From contig JAITUU010000025.1 in assembly GCA_031286165.1 (NCBI GenBank), positions 1 to 40,269 of the forward strand: 40,269 nt of DNA, given 5' to 3'. Made by a program: the position numbers and the translations under genes. The notes under the pieces are model-generated. The model did not search any database, had not been told where the DNA came from, and worked only from the letters and a program-made list of their open reading frames with translations. Every line of letters starts with the position of its first letter. Positions within the stretch are counted from its first letter, which is position 1. Source of the DNA: Bacteroidales bacterium. GTDB lineage: Bacteria > Bacteroidota > Bacteroidia > Bacteroidales > UBA1715. Positions 17,239 to 24,739 of the stretch are shown in pieces.

Positions 17239-17982
17239 ATGAGGAATTTTTGTATCGCCGGAGTATTGATTTTGGGAGTTCTATGTGCCACATCGTGCAA
17301 AGAAAGCACTGCAACACATTCATTCAAAACCGCGATTGACAGCACTTCGTACAGTTTGGGAATGCTTTTTGCCAGCAAAGTTCCGCAAAATTTGCAGAAC
17401 AATCATGTGGACAGTGTGTCTATGAAATTTTTTCTGCAAGGGCTGAACGATTATTTTAATACCGAAGGCACTACGGCTTTTACCCAAGAGCAAGCACAGG
17501 AAATTTTGGCAAATTACATACAATTTTTGCAAGCACATTCCGCATCGTATTTTTTGGAGCAAAACAAACATTTACAAACCGAAGGCGAGGTGTTTTTTGC
17601 GCAGAACAGGAAAAATCCCGATGTGTTTGAACTCAAAAAAGGACTGCAATATCAAGTGTTTTACGGCGGTTGGAGTGAAACAAAACCCACACTGACCGAC
17701 ACTCTGTTAATTCATTTCAAAATGATGGATTTGCAACAAAACGTGTTGTTCGATTCGCGTAGCAAAAGCCCCGACCCTATACGCATTACCCTCGATTCCA
17801 CCATTCAGGCATGGCAATTGGTACTTCCTATGATGAATCAAGGCACAAAATTACGTATTTTTACCTCTTCGGACTTTGCCTACGGCACTACTCCCACCAG
17901 AGAAGATGTGGTGAAACCCTATCAAGCACTCATATTCGATGTGGATTTTCTGCGCATACTACACAATACCAAAATACGATAA
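17239..17982 (+). CDS. FKBP-type prolyl isomerase lipoprotein, divergent copy
   Basis: This 247-residue lipoprotein has its lipid-anchor Cys at residue 20 (CATSC). The N-terminal region with SYSLGMLFASKV and a long helix matches the dimerisation domain of Mip/FkpA. The FKBP fold (about 150-240) keeps LFDSR, a Trp in IQAWQLVLPMM (the active-site Trp position) and DFAYG, but is poorly conserved otherwise. Such proteins help fold envelope proteins in the periplasm. It is followed by a second, more regular copy, so the pair probably arose by duplication and this copy has diverged. Confidence 0.85.
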   Translation: MRNFCIAGVLILGVLCATSCKESTATHSFKTAIDSTSYSLGMLFASKVPQNLQNNHVDSVSMKFFLQGLNDYFNTEGTTAFTQEQAQEILANYIQFLQAHSASYFLEQNKHLQTEGEVFFAQNRKNPDVFELKKGLQYQVFYGGWSETKPTLTDTLLIHFKMMDLQQNVLFDSRSKSPDPIRITLDSTIQAWQLVLPMMNQGTKLRIFTSSDFAYGTTPTREDVVKPYQALIFDVDFLRILHNTKIR

Positions 17983-18006
17983 TGTGCTAATAAACAATTA
18001 CAAACG

Positions 18007-18034
18007 AATTTACAATTAATAATTTACAATTACA
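18007..18034. repeat. Tandem array, 7-bp period (AATTTAC)
   Basis: Four units (AATTTAC, AATTAAT, AATTTAC, AATTACA) end 4 nt before the second FKBP start codon. The unit is shared with the array at 37077-37104. Confidence 0.65.
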
Positions 18035-18038
18035 CAAC

Positions 18039-18788
18039 ATGAGAACACTCACAAAAATTTCAGTAGCCGCCCTCATTGCTCTCGCAGCATTTTCGTGCGG
18101 AAAAAAATCAAAACAAAGTAACGTAGCACTCAACGATTTACGCGACAGCGCAAGTTATATAATAGGTGTAAATTTCAGAAGTCAAATCAGTCAAACATTT
18201 CCCGATTCGGTAAATTTAGACGTACTGATTGCCGGGTTGCGCGATGCTGCTACCAATGCTGTGGATACACCACGCATAGCCATGAGCGATATGCAAAGAA
18301 TTATAGAAGCATACTACACGGCACAATTACGCTTGAAATTTAAACAAAACATAGAAGACGGCGAAAAATTCTTGGCGGAAAATGCAAAACGTCCGGGCGT
18401 TATAACTACCGCAAGCGGACTACAATACGAAGTAATTACTATGGGCAAAGGCGACAAACCGGGTCCTTACGATAAAGTAACATTTCACTATCACGGCACC
18501 AAAGTAGATGGCACGGTATTCGACAGTTCCAAAGGAGCCGATGCGGTTACACTCACGCCATCGCAAGTAGTACCGGGTTTTGGCGAAGGCTTGCAATTAT
18601 TCCCTGCCGGCTCAAAATTCAAACTCTTTGTTCCCGAAAATTTGGGCTATGGTGCAAACGGTCCACGCGGTGATGCATTGCAACCATTTGAAACCTTGAT
18701 TTTTGAAGTAGAAATTATTTCAATAGAAAAAGGCGAGGCTCCACAAATGCCGCAATTCGACATGAGTCAATTGATGCAACAACAGTAA
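18039..18788 (+). CDS. FKBP-type peptidyl-prolyl isomerase lipoprotein
   Basis: At 249 residues, with lipobox Cys20 (AAFSC), it has the FkpA/Mip layout: dimerisation helices (about 30-120, ending EDGEKFLAEN), then TASGLQYEVI and a regular FKBP domain (about 145-235) with DKVTFHYHG, DGTVFDSS, VVPGFGEGL and LGYGANG. The active-site Trp of most FKBPs is Phe here (VPGF), which is often tolerated. The tail after 235 is Met/Gln-rich. It acts on prolyl bonds of periplasmic proteins and is probably co-transcribed with the preceding paralogue. Confidence 0.92.
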   Translation: MRTLTKISVAALIALAAFSCGKKSKQSNVALNDLRDSASYIIGVNFRSQISQTFPDSVNLDVLIAGLRDAATNAVDTPRIAMSDMQRIIEAYYTAQLRLKFKQNIEDGEKFLAENAKRPGVITTASGLQYEVITMGKGDKPGPYDKVTFHYHGTKVDGTVFDSSKGADAVTLTPSQVVPGFGEGLQLFPAGSKFKLFVPENLGYGANGPRGDALQPFETLIFEVEIISIEKGEAPQMPQFDMSQLMQQQ

Positions 18789-18799
18789 TACAACAATGC

Positions 18800-18854
18800 G
18801 AGATATGAGAATTTGAGTTCTCATATCTCACATCTCAATACTCATATCTCTCGA
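18800..18854. repeat. 12-bp hairpin merging into a 7-bp tandem array
   Basis: GAGATATGAGAA (18800-18811) pairs perfectly with TTCTCATATCTC (18818-18829) across a 6-nt loop. The second arm runs on as an array of five 7-bp units (CTCATAT, CTCACAT, CTCAATA, CTCATAT, CTCTCGA; 18820-18854) that ends 1 nt before the next start codon. No U-run follows, so it is not a normal terminator. Confidence 0.65.
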
Positions 18855-18855
18855 T

Positions 18856-19344
18856 ATGGAAGTAGTAATTTTATTAGGCGCAGCCGTTCTTTTATTCATA
18901 GGACTTGCCGGGTGTATCATTCCTGTTATACCCGGTTTGCCTTTATGTTACGCCGGATTGTTACTGCTTTCGTTTAGTATGCAGGTGCAGGTACCGCTCT
19001 ATTTTCTTATTCTGTGGGCGGTAGTGGTACTTGCCATTCAAATATTGGATTTTTATCTTCCTGTGTGGGGCACAAAAAAATACGGCGGCTCCAAATACGG
19101 TATGTGGGGCAGCACTATCGGGTTAATTCTCGGTATTTTCTTCTCGCCCATTGCCATGATAGCGGGAGCATTTGCCGGCGCATTCGTAGGCGAAAAAATT
19201 GCCAATAAAGACAGCAAAACCGCGCTCAAAGCCGCCTTTGGTTCGTTTATGGGCATAGTGCTGGGCACAGTTATCAAACTCGCCATTGCGCTGTACATGA
19301 TAGGATACTATCTTGTGGCTGTGTGGAAAATAATTATTGTGTAA
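18856..19344 (+). CDS. DUF456 membrane protein
   Basis: This 162-residue, strongly hydrophobic protein has about five helices. It shows DUF456 hallmarks: GCIIPVIPGLPLCYAGLL near the N-terminus, YGGSKYGMWGS in the middle, and Gly-rich helices (GAFAGAFVGEKIA) like glycine zippers. The family's function is unknown. The start codon directly follows a repeat array; no other start is plausible. Confidence 0.85.
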   Translation: MEVVILLGAAVLLFIGLAGCIIPVIPGLPLCYAGLLLLSFSMQVQVPLYFLILWAVVVLAIQILDFYLPVWGTKKYGGSKYGMWGSTIGLILGIFFSPIAMIAGAFAGAFVGEKIANKDSKTALKAAFGSFMGIVLGTVIKLAIALYMIGYYLVAVWKIIIV

Positions 19345-19441
19345 ACACAAAATACATAGACTATTAGATATAATACTCATAGACATAAAACATGAGATTG
19401 GATATACAAAAATGTACATTTTTTTAGATATATATTCACTT

Positions 19442-19469
19442 TCAATTCTCAACTCTCAATTCTCAACTA
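19442..19469. repeat. Tandem array, 7-bp period (TCAAyTC)
   Basis: Four units (TCAATTC, TCAACTC, TCAATTC, TCAACTA) end 4 nt before the symporter start codon. A 16-bp perfect palindrome (19408-19423, centred on TGTACA) lies upstream in the same gap. Confidence 0.65.
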
Positions 19470-19473
19470 TTTC

Positions 19474-20946
19474 ATGCACCTTACCGCTTTTCACGTTCTA
19501 TTAATCATTGCGCTGTATTTCGTTACACTCATCGGTATTTCGCGAATCACATCGCGCCGGGCGAATAACGATTCGTTTTTTGCAGGCAATCACTCTTCGC
19601 CGTGGTTTGTGGTGGCGTATGGCATGATAGGCGCATCGCTTTCGGGCGTTACGTTTATGTCGGTACCGGGTTATGTGCAAACTTCGCAATTTACCTACAT
19701 GGGCGTAGTGCTTGGCTATTTACTTGGATATGTGGTTATTGCACTCGTATTATTACCCCTCTATTATCGACTCAAACTTACGTCTATTTACACATTTTTG
19801 AACCAACGCTTCGGCAATCGTTCACACAAAACCGGTTCCTTCTTTTTCATACTCTCTCGATTACTCGGTTCGGCACTGCGTATGTATTTGGTAGTGTATG
19901 TGTTATACGAATTTTTCTTTAAGCAAATCGGTATTCCCTTTGAACTGATTGCCCTCATTTTTATTGCCCTCATTTTGTTTTATACCTTTAAGGGCGGTAT
20001 TAAAACCATTATTTGGACCGACACATTGCAAACAACCTATATGCTGGTGGCAACCGGTGCATGTATTTGGTTTATTCTCAAAGATATGGATATTTCCTTT
20101 GTGCAACTCATGAGCAATGCAGCCAAAAGCGGCTACACCACCATGATAGACAGCGATTGGCGGTCGGGAACGTTTTTCGGCAAACAAATTCTCAGCGGAA
20201 TGTTTATTACCATAGCCATGACAGGTCTTGACCAAGATATGATGCAAAAAAACCTGACCTGCCCCTCGCTGCGCGATGCGCAAAAAAACGTGTTCAGCCT
20301 CAGTGCAGCCCTCGTGGTAGTGAATTTTATGTTTTTGGCATTAGGAGTAGCATTGCTCTACTATGCGCAGCAAACGGGTTTTGCACTTCCCGCCAAATCC
20401 GATGGTATTTTTCCCGCCATAGCATTTTATTTGAGTAGTTTCACCGCCGTATCTTTTCTCATAGGACTTGTAGCCGCAGGATATTCAAGTGCCGATGGCA
20501 CGCTCACCGCACTCACCACCACCTTTTGTTTCGATTTTCTGCGTTTCGATATTTCCACCAAAAGCGAAGAAGAAAAAATGCGCCTTCGCAAACGAGTACA
20601 CATTGTGTTTGCCGCACTGTATTTGCTGGTAATTATTGCCTTCAAGCCCTTTCACACCGATTCGCTTATCAAAACCTTATTCGATGTGGCAGGCTACACC
20701 TATGGTCCCCTACTCGGACTTTTCAGTTTTGGGTTATTTATGAAACAATATCAACCCAAAGACCGCTACATTCCCTTCATAGCCGTAGCATCGCCGGTAG
20801 TTTGTTACATACTCAATGCCAATTCCCAAGCGTGGTTCGGCGGCTATCAATTCGGATTTGAAATGCTCATTTTCAATGGATTACTCACATTTTTCGGCAT
20901 TTTTGCAATTTCTAAAAAATCTCCCTTGCAACCAATAACAACATAA
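19474..20946 (+). CDS. Sodium/solute symporter (SSS) family transporter
   Basis: This 490-residue protein has about 13 membrane helices and the SSS core: FFAGNHSSPWFVVAYGMIGASLSG at the start of the LeuT-like fold, then YTFKGGIKTIIWTDTLQ, GLDQDMMQKNLTC and AAGYSSADGTLTALTT, where Ser/Thr residues near the second sodium site are expected. The family couples Na+ influx to uptake of sugars, amino acids or carboxylates; the substrate cannot be read from sequence. The gene sits between DUF456 and DUF5063, with repeat arrays at both ends. Confidence 0.92.
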   Translation: MHLTAFHVLLIIALYFVTLIGISRITSRRANNDSFFAGNHSSPWFVVAYGMIGASLSGVTFMSVPGYVQTSQFTYMGVVLGYLLGYVVIALVLLPLYYRLKLTSIYTFLNQRFGNRSHKTGSFFFILSRLLGSALRMYLVVYVLYEFFFKQIGIPFELIALIFIALILFYTFKGGIKTIIWTDTLQTTYMLVATGACIWFILKDMDISFVQLMSNAAKSGYTTMIDSDWRSGTFFGKQILSGMFITIAMTGLDQDMMQKNLTCPSLRDAQKNVFSLSAALVVVNFMFLALGVALLYYAQQTGFALPAKSDGIFPAIAFYLSSFTAVSFLIGLVAAGYSSADGTLTALTTTFCFDFLRFDISTKSEEEKMRLRKRVHIVFAALYLLVIIAFKPFHTDSLIKTLFDVAGYTYGPLLGLFSFGLFMKQYQPKDRYIPFIAVASPVVCYILNANSQAWFGGYQFGFEMLIFNGLLTFFGIFAISKKSPLQPITT

Positions 20947-20948
20947 AA

Positions 20949-20996
20949 ATTCCGTTATCCAATTATTCAGTTACTCAATTATTCCTTTATTACAAT
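20949..20996. repeat. Tandem array, 8-bp period (ATTCxxTT)
   Basis: Six consecutive 8-bp units (ATTCCGTT, ATCCAATT, ATTCAGTT, ACTCAATT, ATTCCTTT, ATTACAAT) end 3 nt before the DUF5063 start codon and fill nearly the whole gap. Confidence 0.65.
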
Positions 20997-20999
20997 TAT

Positions 21000-21521
21000 A
21001 TGGAACACAAAAAAATACTCGAACTCCTCGCCATTTGCGCCGAATATTGCGCCTTTGTGGAAAAAGAAAGCCACGATGATGCCGCGCATTTTATAGATAA
21101 ATCGCATAAAATACTCACATTGTTGTATTTAAAAACCGCCATGATGCCGCATAAAAGCATAGACGAAGGCTATTGCGAACAATTTGTAAGCGAAAATGAT
21201 TGGGAATTTGTGAAACAAAATGTGCAAACAATATTAGGACAATTCGACAATATGGTGAGTGTGCACGAACCCGATGCCGGCGAACAAGAATTGATAGACT
21301 TACCAATTTCCGAATGTTTTGCCGATGTATATCAAGACCTGCGCAATTTTATAGAACAATATAAAGACGGCAGCGAGCAAACTCGCGCACTTGCGCTCTA
21401 TGAGTTTTGCTTCAATTTTCGTTTATATTGGGGCGCACGCATTTTAGCCGTTATCAACGAATTTCACACCCTGCTCTACGCCGCCAATTCTCCATTAGAA
21501 ACCTCAATTATAGTACCGTGA
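21000..21521 (+). CDS. DUF5063 domain protein
   Basis: This 173-residue soluble, mostly helical and acidic protein has segments such as FIDKSHKILTLLYLK, DVYQDLRNFIEQY and FCFNFRLYWGARI, which fit DUF5063, common in Bacteroidota and often found before a 3'-5' exonuclease gene, as here. Its stop overlaps the exonuclease GTG start (GTGA), so the two are translationally coupled and probably work together. The function is unknown. Confidence 0.82.
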   Translation: MEHKKILELLAICAEYCAFVEKESHDDAAHFIDKSHKILTLLYLKTAMMPHKSIDEGYCEQFVSENDWEFVKQNVQTILGQFDNMVSVHEPDAGEQELIDLPISECFADVYQDLRNFIEQYKDGSEQTRALALYEFCFNFRLYWGARILAVINEFHTLLYAANSPLETSIIVP

Positions 21522-22111
21522 TAACCTTTCCGCACAAAACAATCATTAGCGATGAAGAAATTGCCCTCTATCCTCCGCAGGCATTTTCGGGCGAAATTCA
21601 TATAGTGAACTCCCACGAAGCTGTGCGCCGTGCGGTGGATTATTTGCAACACTGCACTGTGCTGGGATTCGATACCGAAACACGCCCGGCGTTTTCCAAA
21701 CACGTGCACTACGATGTAGCCCTGCTGCAACTGAGCGATGATAAACACGCATTTTTATTCCAACTGCAAAAAACCGGTATTCCGCGCAATTTAGCGGAAG
21801 TTTTGGCATCGCCACACGTAATAAAAGTGGGTGTAGCCGTGCACGATGACATAAAAAAACTCAACGAAGTGTGCAAGCGCAGCATGCACGGATTTGTGGA
21901 TTTACAAACCATTGCAAAACAATTGCACATAGAAAACATGGGACTAAAAAAACTCGCCGCCATAGTGCTGGGATTTCGCATTTCCAAAAAGCAGCAAACC
22001 TCAAATTGGGAACTTCACTCACTCTCCTCTGCGCAAAAACTCTACGCCGCCACCGATGCGTGGGTGTGCTACGAAATGTACCGCAAATTGCAGGAGTACT
22101 TGGGTACATAA
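21518..22111 (+). CDS. 3'-5' exonuclease, RNase D-like (DEDDy)
   Basis: This protein of about 197 residues has the DEDDy set: GFDTET (first Asp and Glu), VHDDIKKL (second Asp), and YAATDAWVCYEMY (last Asp, with Tyr four residues before the final Met-Tyr). Family members trim RNA or DNA 3' ends. The GTG start at 21518 was chosen because it overlaps the DUF5063 stop by 4 bp and gives an N-terminus beginning ITFPHKTI; a start 111 bp upstream would run far into DUF5063. No HRDC domain is present, unlike true RNase D. Confidence 0.88.
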   Translation: MITFPHKTIISDEEIALYPPQAFSGEIHIVNSHEAVRRAVDYLQHCTVLGFDTETRPAFSKHVHYDVALLQLSDDKHAFLFQLQKTGIPRNLAEVLASPHVIKVGVAVHDDIKKLNEVCKRSMHGFVDLQTIAKQLHIENMGLKKLAAIVLGFRISKKQQTSNWELHSLSSAQKLYAATDAWVCYEMYRKLQEYLGT

Positions 22112-22122
22112 TACCAAAAAAA

Positions 22123-22258
22123 CTAACGTCCCTGCAATTTCTTCTCCGCCTCTATTTGGCTGCGCGATTTGCTTTGCGTAACCACATATACACCGGCAAA
22201 CACCAACACAACAGCAAGTGCGGTATTCCAGCCGAAGGCGTCTATTCTCGGAGATACT
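22123..22258 (-). pseudogene. C-terminal remnant of an EamA/DMT-type transporter
   Basis: About 45 codons on the minus strand end at TAG (22123-22125). The peptide has a single helix (NTALAVVLVFAGVYVVTQSK) and a charged tail, as in the last helix of EamA family transporters. The frame has no suitable start codon: upstream it runs through the hairpin at 22259-22284 into tRNA-Arg. It therefore looks like a gene tail cut off at the tRNA 3' side. A real small protein with a rare start codon is less likely. Confidence 0.45.
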
Positions 22259-22284
22259 AAAAAAGGGGCTTTCGCCCCTTTTTT
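22259..22284. terminator. Bidirectional terminator between exonuclease and tRNA-Arg
   Basis: GGGGC (22265-22269) and GCCCC (22274-22278) with a TTTC loop are flanked by six A and six T residues. It works as an intrinsic terminator in both directions: for the plus-strand operon ending with the exonuclease and for tRNA-Arg on the minus strand. Confidence 0.9.
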
Positions 22285-22288
22285 ATTG

Positions 22289-22362
22289 TAGCCCCGGAGG
22301 GATTCAAACCCCCAACCCTCAGAGCCGAAATCTGATATTCTATTCAGTTGAACTACGGAGCC
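22289..22362 (-). tRNA. tRNA-Arg (anticodon TCG)
   Basis: The 74-nt cloverleaf folds fully: acceptor GGCTCCG with CGGGGCT, D stem GTTC/GAAT, anticodon stem TCAGA/TCTGA with loop TTTCGGC (anticodon TCG), and T stem GGGGG/CCCTC. The first acceptor pair is G1-U72, a wobble instead of the usual G-C. The 3' CCA is not encoded. Confidence 0.88.
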
Positions 22363-22373
22363 GTTTACGGGGG

Positions 22374-22404
22374 CAAATATATACTTTATTTTTTACATTC
22401 CAAA
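22374..22404 (-). promoter_or_regulatory. tRNA-Arg promoter inside the htrA 3' end
   Basis: On the minus strand TTTG (22401-22404), exactly 19 bp, then TATATTTG (22374-22381). This is a perfect consensus. The -33 element lies within the last codons of htrA (stop at 22393-22395). Confidence 0.85.
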
Positions 22405-23889
22405 TGCGTAATAAAAAACTCCGGGTAAATTCGGATACATTCCTTCTATCATCACACCGCCGGTTTTGTCTTTCATAAGGTCGGTAAATTGGTCGGCAGT
22501 TTTAATTACCGTGTTATCTACTTTGGTAATTATGAATCCGCTGCGCATGGTGGTGTGTTTTTGTATTATTCCTTCTTGAATGGCTGTAACTTCCACTCCC
22601 GATGGTTTTCCTATGGCTTTAAGCGTTTTTTCGGGTGCATTTTGTATGCTGATTCCCAAATTTGCAAGCACATCTACGGTTGCTTTGGTTGTTACCGTTT
22701 CGCCTCCCGAAGCATTGGTAAGCGTGAGTGTAAATACTTTTTCCGTTCCTTTTCTGTTCACGGTTACATTTACTTTATCGCCCGGTGCGTGCCGTCCTAT
22801 AATTCCCTGCAAATCGGCTACCGAAGCCACCGCAACATTATCTACCTTCACTATCACGTCTTCTTTTTTCAAACCTGCTTTTTCGGCAGCACCGCTTGGC
22901 AACACTTCTTCTACAAACACTCCTTGACGTACTTTCAAAGAATTATTTTTCACCAATTCAGCATCTACCGTGCGAATGGAAACGCCCAAAAATCCGCGTT
23001 GTACCACGCCGTATTGTTTCAAATCACTCATAATTTTAAGCACAATATTACTCGGAACGGCAAATCCATAACCCGAATACGCACCCGTAGGACTTGCTAT
23101 GGCGGTATTGATACCTATTAAATCACCCACCGCGTTGGTAAGTGCACCGCCGCTATTGCCCGGATTAATGGCAGCATCGGTTTGTATAAATGCCTCAATG
23201 GCATATTTTTGTTGTAAAATATTAATATTTCGTCCTTTGGCACTCACAATACCTGCGGTAACGGTGGAATTAAGATTAAACGGATTGCCCACCGCAAGCA
23301 CCCACTCGCCCACTTGCACATCATCGCTATTGGCAAAGGTTATGATAGGCAAACTATCGGCATCAATTTTTATGAGTGCAATATCGGTATTGGGGTCGGC
23401 ACCCACCACTTTGGCGGTAAAACTGCGTTGGTCGTGCAGTGTTACGGTAATTTCATCGGCACCGGTAATTACGTGATTATTGGTTACTATGTATCCGTTT
23501 GGTTGCACTATTACGCCCGAACCGGTGCCTTGACGCACGTTGGAACGTTCTTGCTGCGGAAATTGCCAATTCGGACCAAAAAATTCCTGCCACATTTCCA
23601 TTCCCGGAGGTACTGCGCTACTACGTACCGTAGTTTTAGTGGCTATGTGCACCACCGTAGGCATTACTTTTGCCGATGCTTCCACAAAATCGCCCTGCAT
23701 TCCCCTGCCGGCTTGCGCTGCATCATAGTAAGCCGTACTGCGTGCATTACAATTTTCCATCTGCACGGCTGCCGAATCGGAAATATTCACATTTGTTGAT
23801 TGACCTGCTTTAAAAAGCAAAAAAGCGCACACGCCTCCCAGAAACGCTGCACCAAAGTACATTGCAATTTTTTTCATCGTTGTATTCAT
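22393..23889 (-). CDS. degP: HtrA/Deg-family periplasmic serine protease
   Basis: At 498 residues it has an N-terminal membrane/signal segment (about 7-28), a trypsin-like domain (about 65-265) with His139 (NNHV), Asp169 (NTDIAL) and Ser246 (GNSGG), then two PDZ domains (about 275-375 and 400-495). This is the DegP/DegQ layout for protease-chaperones that clear misfolded envelope proteins. The linker after the signal contains Cys21 and Cys47. The last residues carry the tRNA-Arg -33 promoter element. Whether it is DegP- or DegQ-like cannot be decided. Confidence 0.95.
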   Translation of the reverse strand: MNTTMKKIAMYFGAAFLGGVCAFLLFKAGQSTNVNISDSAAVQMENCNARSTAYYDAAQAGRGMQGDFVEASAKVMPTVVHIATKTTVRSSAVPPGMEMWQEFFGPNWQFPQQERSNVRQGTGSGVIVQPNGYIVTNNHVITGADEITVTLHDQRSFTAKVVGADPNTDIALIKIDADSLPIITFANSDDVQVGEWVLAVGNPFNLNSTVTAGIVSAKGRNINILQQKYAIEAFIQTDAAINPGNSGGALTNAVGDLIGINTAIASPTGAYSGYGFAVPSNIVLKIMSDLKQYGVVQRGFLGVSIRTVDAELVKNNSLKVRQGVFVEEVLPSGAAEKAGLKKEDVIVKVDNVAVASVADLQGIIGRHAPGDKVNVTVNRKGTEKVFTLTLTNASGGETVTTKATVDVLANLGISIQNAPEKTLKAIGKPSGVEVTAIQEGIIQKHTTMRSGFIITKVDNTVIKTADQFTDLMKDKTGGVMIEGMYPNLPGVFYYAFGM

Positions 23890-23925
23890 GATAATTTAGT
23901 ATTTATTTGTTCGTTTTTTGTTTTA

Positions 23926-23933
23926 CAAAATTA
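23926..23933 (-). promoter_or_regulatory. htrA promoter -7 box
   Basis: TAATTTTG on the minus strand fits TAnnTTTG, 36 bp before the start. No good -33 element was found. The rest of the 307-bp gap to the phosphatase gene holds the palindrome at 24055-24108 and the phosphatase promoter, and no gene. Confidence 0.5.
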
Positions 23934-24054
23934 GAGTTTTTTGTTTTCCATTCTCGTTTGTTGTTATGTGATGTATCATAAAATTTTCTGTTTTACAGTA
24001 CTCTCAAAAATCATGCCGTCATGCACAACGTACCTTAGTATATCCTCATTTTAT

Positions 24055-24108
24055 CTGTCATTTCTGCCTTCGCCGGAGCGGCAGAGCCCTCAGCGGAGCT
24101 AATGACAG
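24055..24108. repeat. Nested palindrome with possible three-way junction
   Basis: The outer arms CTGTCATT (24055-24062) and AATGACAG (24101-24108) enclose a stem TCTGCC/GGCAGA (24063-24068, 24080-24085) and a GC-rich segment. It is noticeably more GC-rich than its surroundings and looks like an intergenic REP-type element. Confidence 0.5.
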
Positions 24109-24169
24109 TTGGAAGTAATAACTGCAAAGTTTTTTGCAATATTGTACACACAAACTACTTTTTTTCGCG

Positions 24170-24177
24170 TATATTTG
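24170..24177 (+). promoter_or_regulatory. Phosphatase gene promoter -7 box
   Basis: TATATTTG fits TAnnTTTG, 19 bp before the start codon; the -33 element is weak. Confidence 0.5.
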
Positions 24178-24196
24178 CTTTTCAACTTGAAAAACA

Positions 24197-24673
24197 ATGA
24201 AGAAAACAAAAATTTTATTCGTATGTCTTGGCAATATTTGCCGTTCTCCTGCTGCGCAAACTATTATGCAACAATTAGTTGAAGCAAAAGGATTGCAAGA
24301 AAAATACGAAATAGATTCTGCCGGAACCATCAATTCTCACGCAGGCGAACTTGCCGATGAACGCATGAGAAATCATGCACACAAGCGCGGATATACCATT
24401 ACACACCGCTCGCGGCAAATAGACCCCTCGCGCGATTTCGACCATTTCGACATGATTATAGGTATGGACGATAGAAATATTGCCACCCTGCAACGCCTCA
24501 CTTCGGAAAAAAAACACGTAGCAAAAATCAAAAAAATGACTTCGTACAATAAAATTTTTAAGGAAACGTCCATTCCCGACCCCTACTACGGCGGGTACGA
24601 TGGCTTTGAGTATGTACTCGACCTCCTCGAAGATGCCACGAAGGGTTTACTCACCGAATTGGAAGCGGTGTAA
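24197..24673 (+). CDS. Low-molecular-weight protein-tyrosine phosphatase
   Basis: This 158-residue protein has the P-loop CLGNICRS (nucleophile Cys10, Arg16) near the N-terminus and the general-acid segment SIPDPYYGG near residue 127. Size and motif positions match bacterial LMW-PTPs, which remove phosphate from tyrosine kinases or other proteins, often those controlling capsule or exopolysaccharide. No tyrosine kinase or polysaccharide cluster is in view, so its partner is unknown. Arsenate reductase is a fold relative, but the DPYY motif favours a phosphatase. Confidence 0.92.
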   Translation: MKKTKILFVCLGNICRSPAAQTIMQQLVEAKGLQEKYEIDSAGTINSHAGELADERMRNHAHKRGYTITHRSRQIDPSRDFDHFDMIIGMDDRNIATLQRLTSEKKHVAKIKKMTSYNKIFKETSIPDPYYGGYDGFEYVLDLLEDATKGLLTELEAV

Positions 24674-24706
24674 CAAATACAAATTACGGCTCAACAATGT
24701 TAATTT

Positions 24707-24734
24707 TCAACTCTCAATTTTCAATTTTCAATTA
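24707..24734. repeat. Tandem array, 7-bp period (TCAATTT)
   Basis: Four units (TCAACTC, TCAATTT, TCAATTT, TCAATTA) end 5 nt before the exporter start codon. Confidence 0.65.
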
Positions 24735-24739
24735 ATTAC

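Noticed and set aside
20949..20996. Possible CRISPR array
   Set aside because: Units are only 7-9 bp with no spacers; no cas gene is present.
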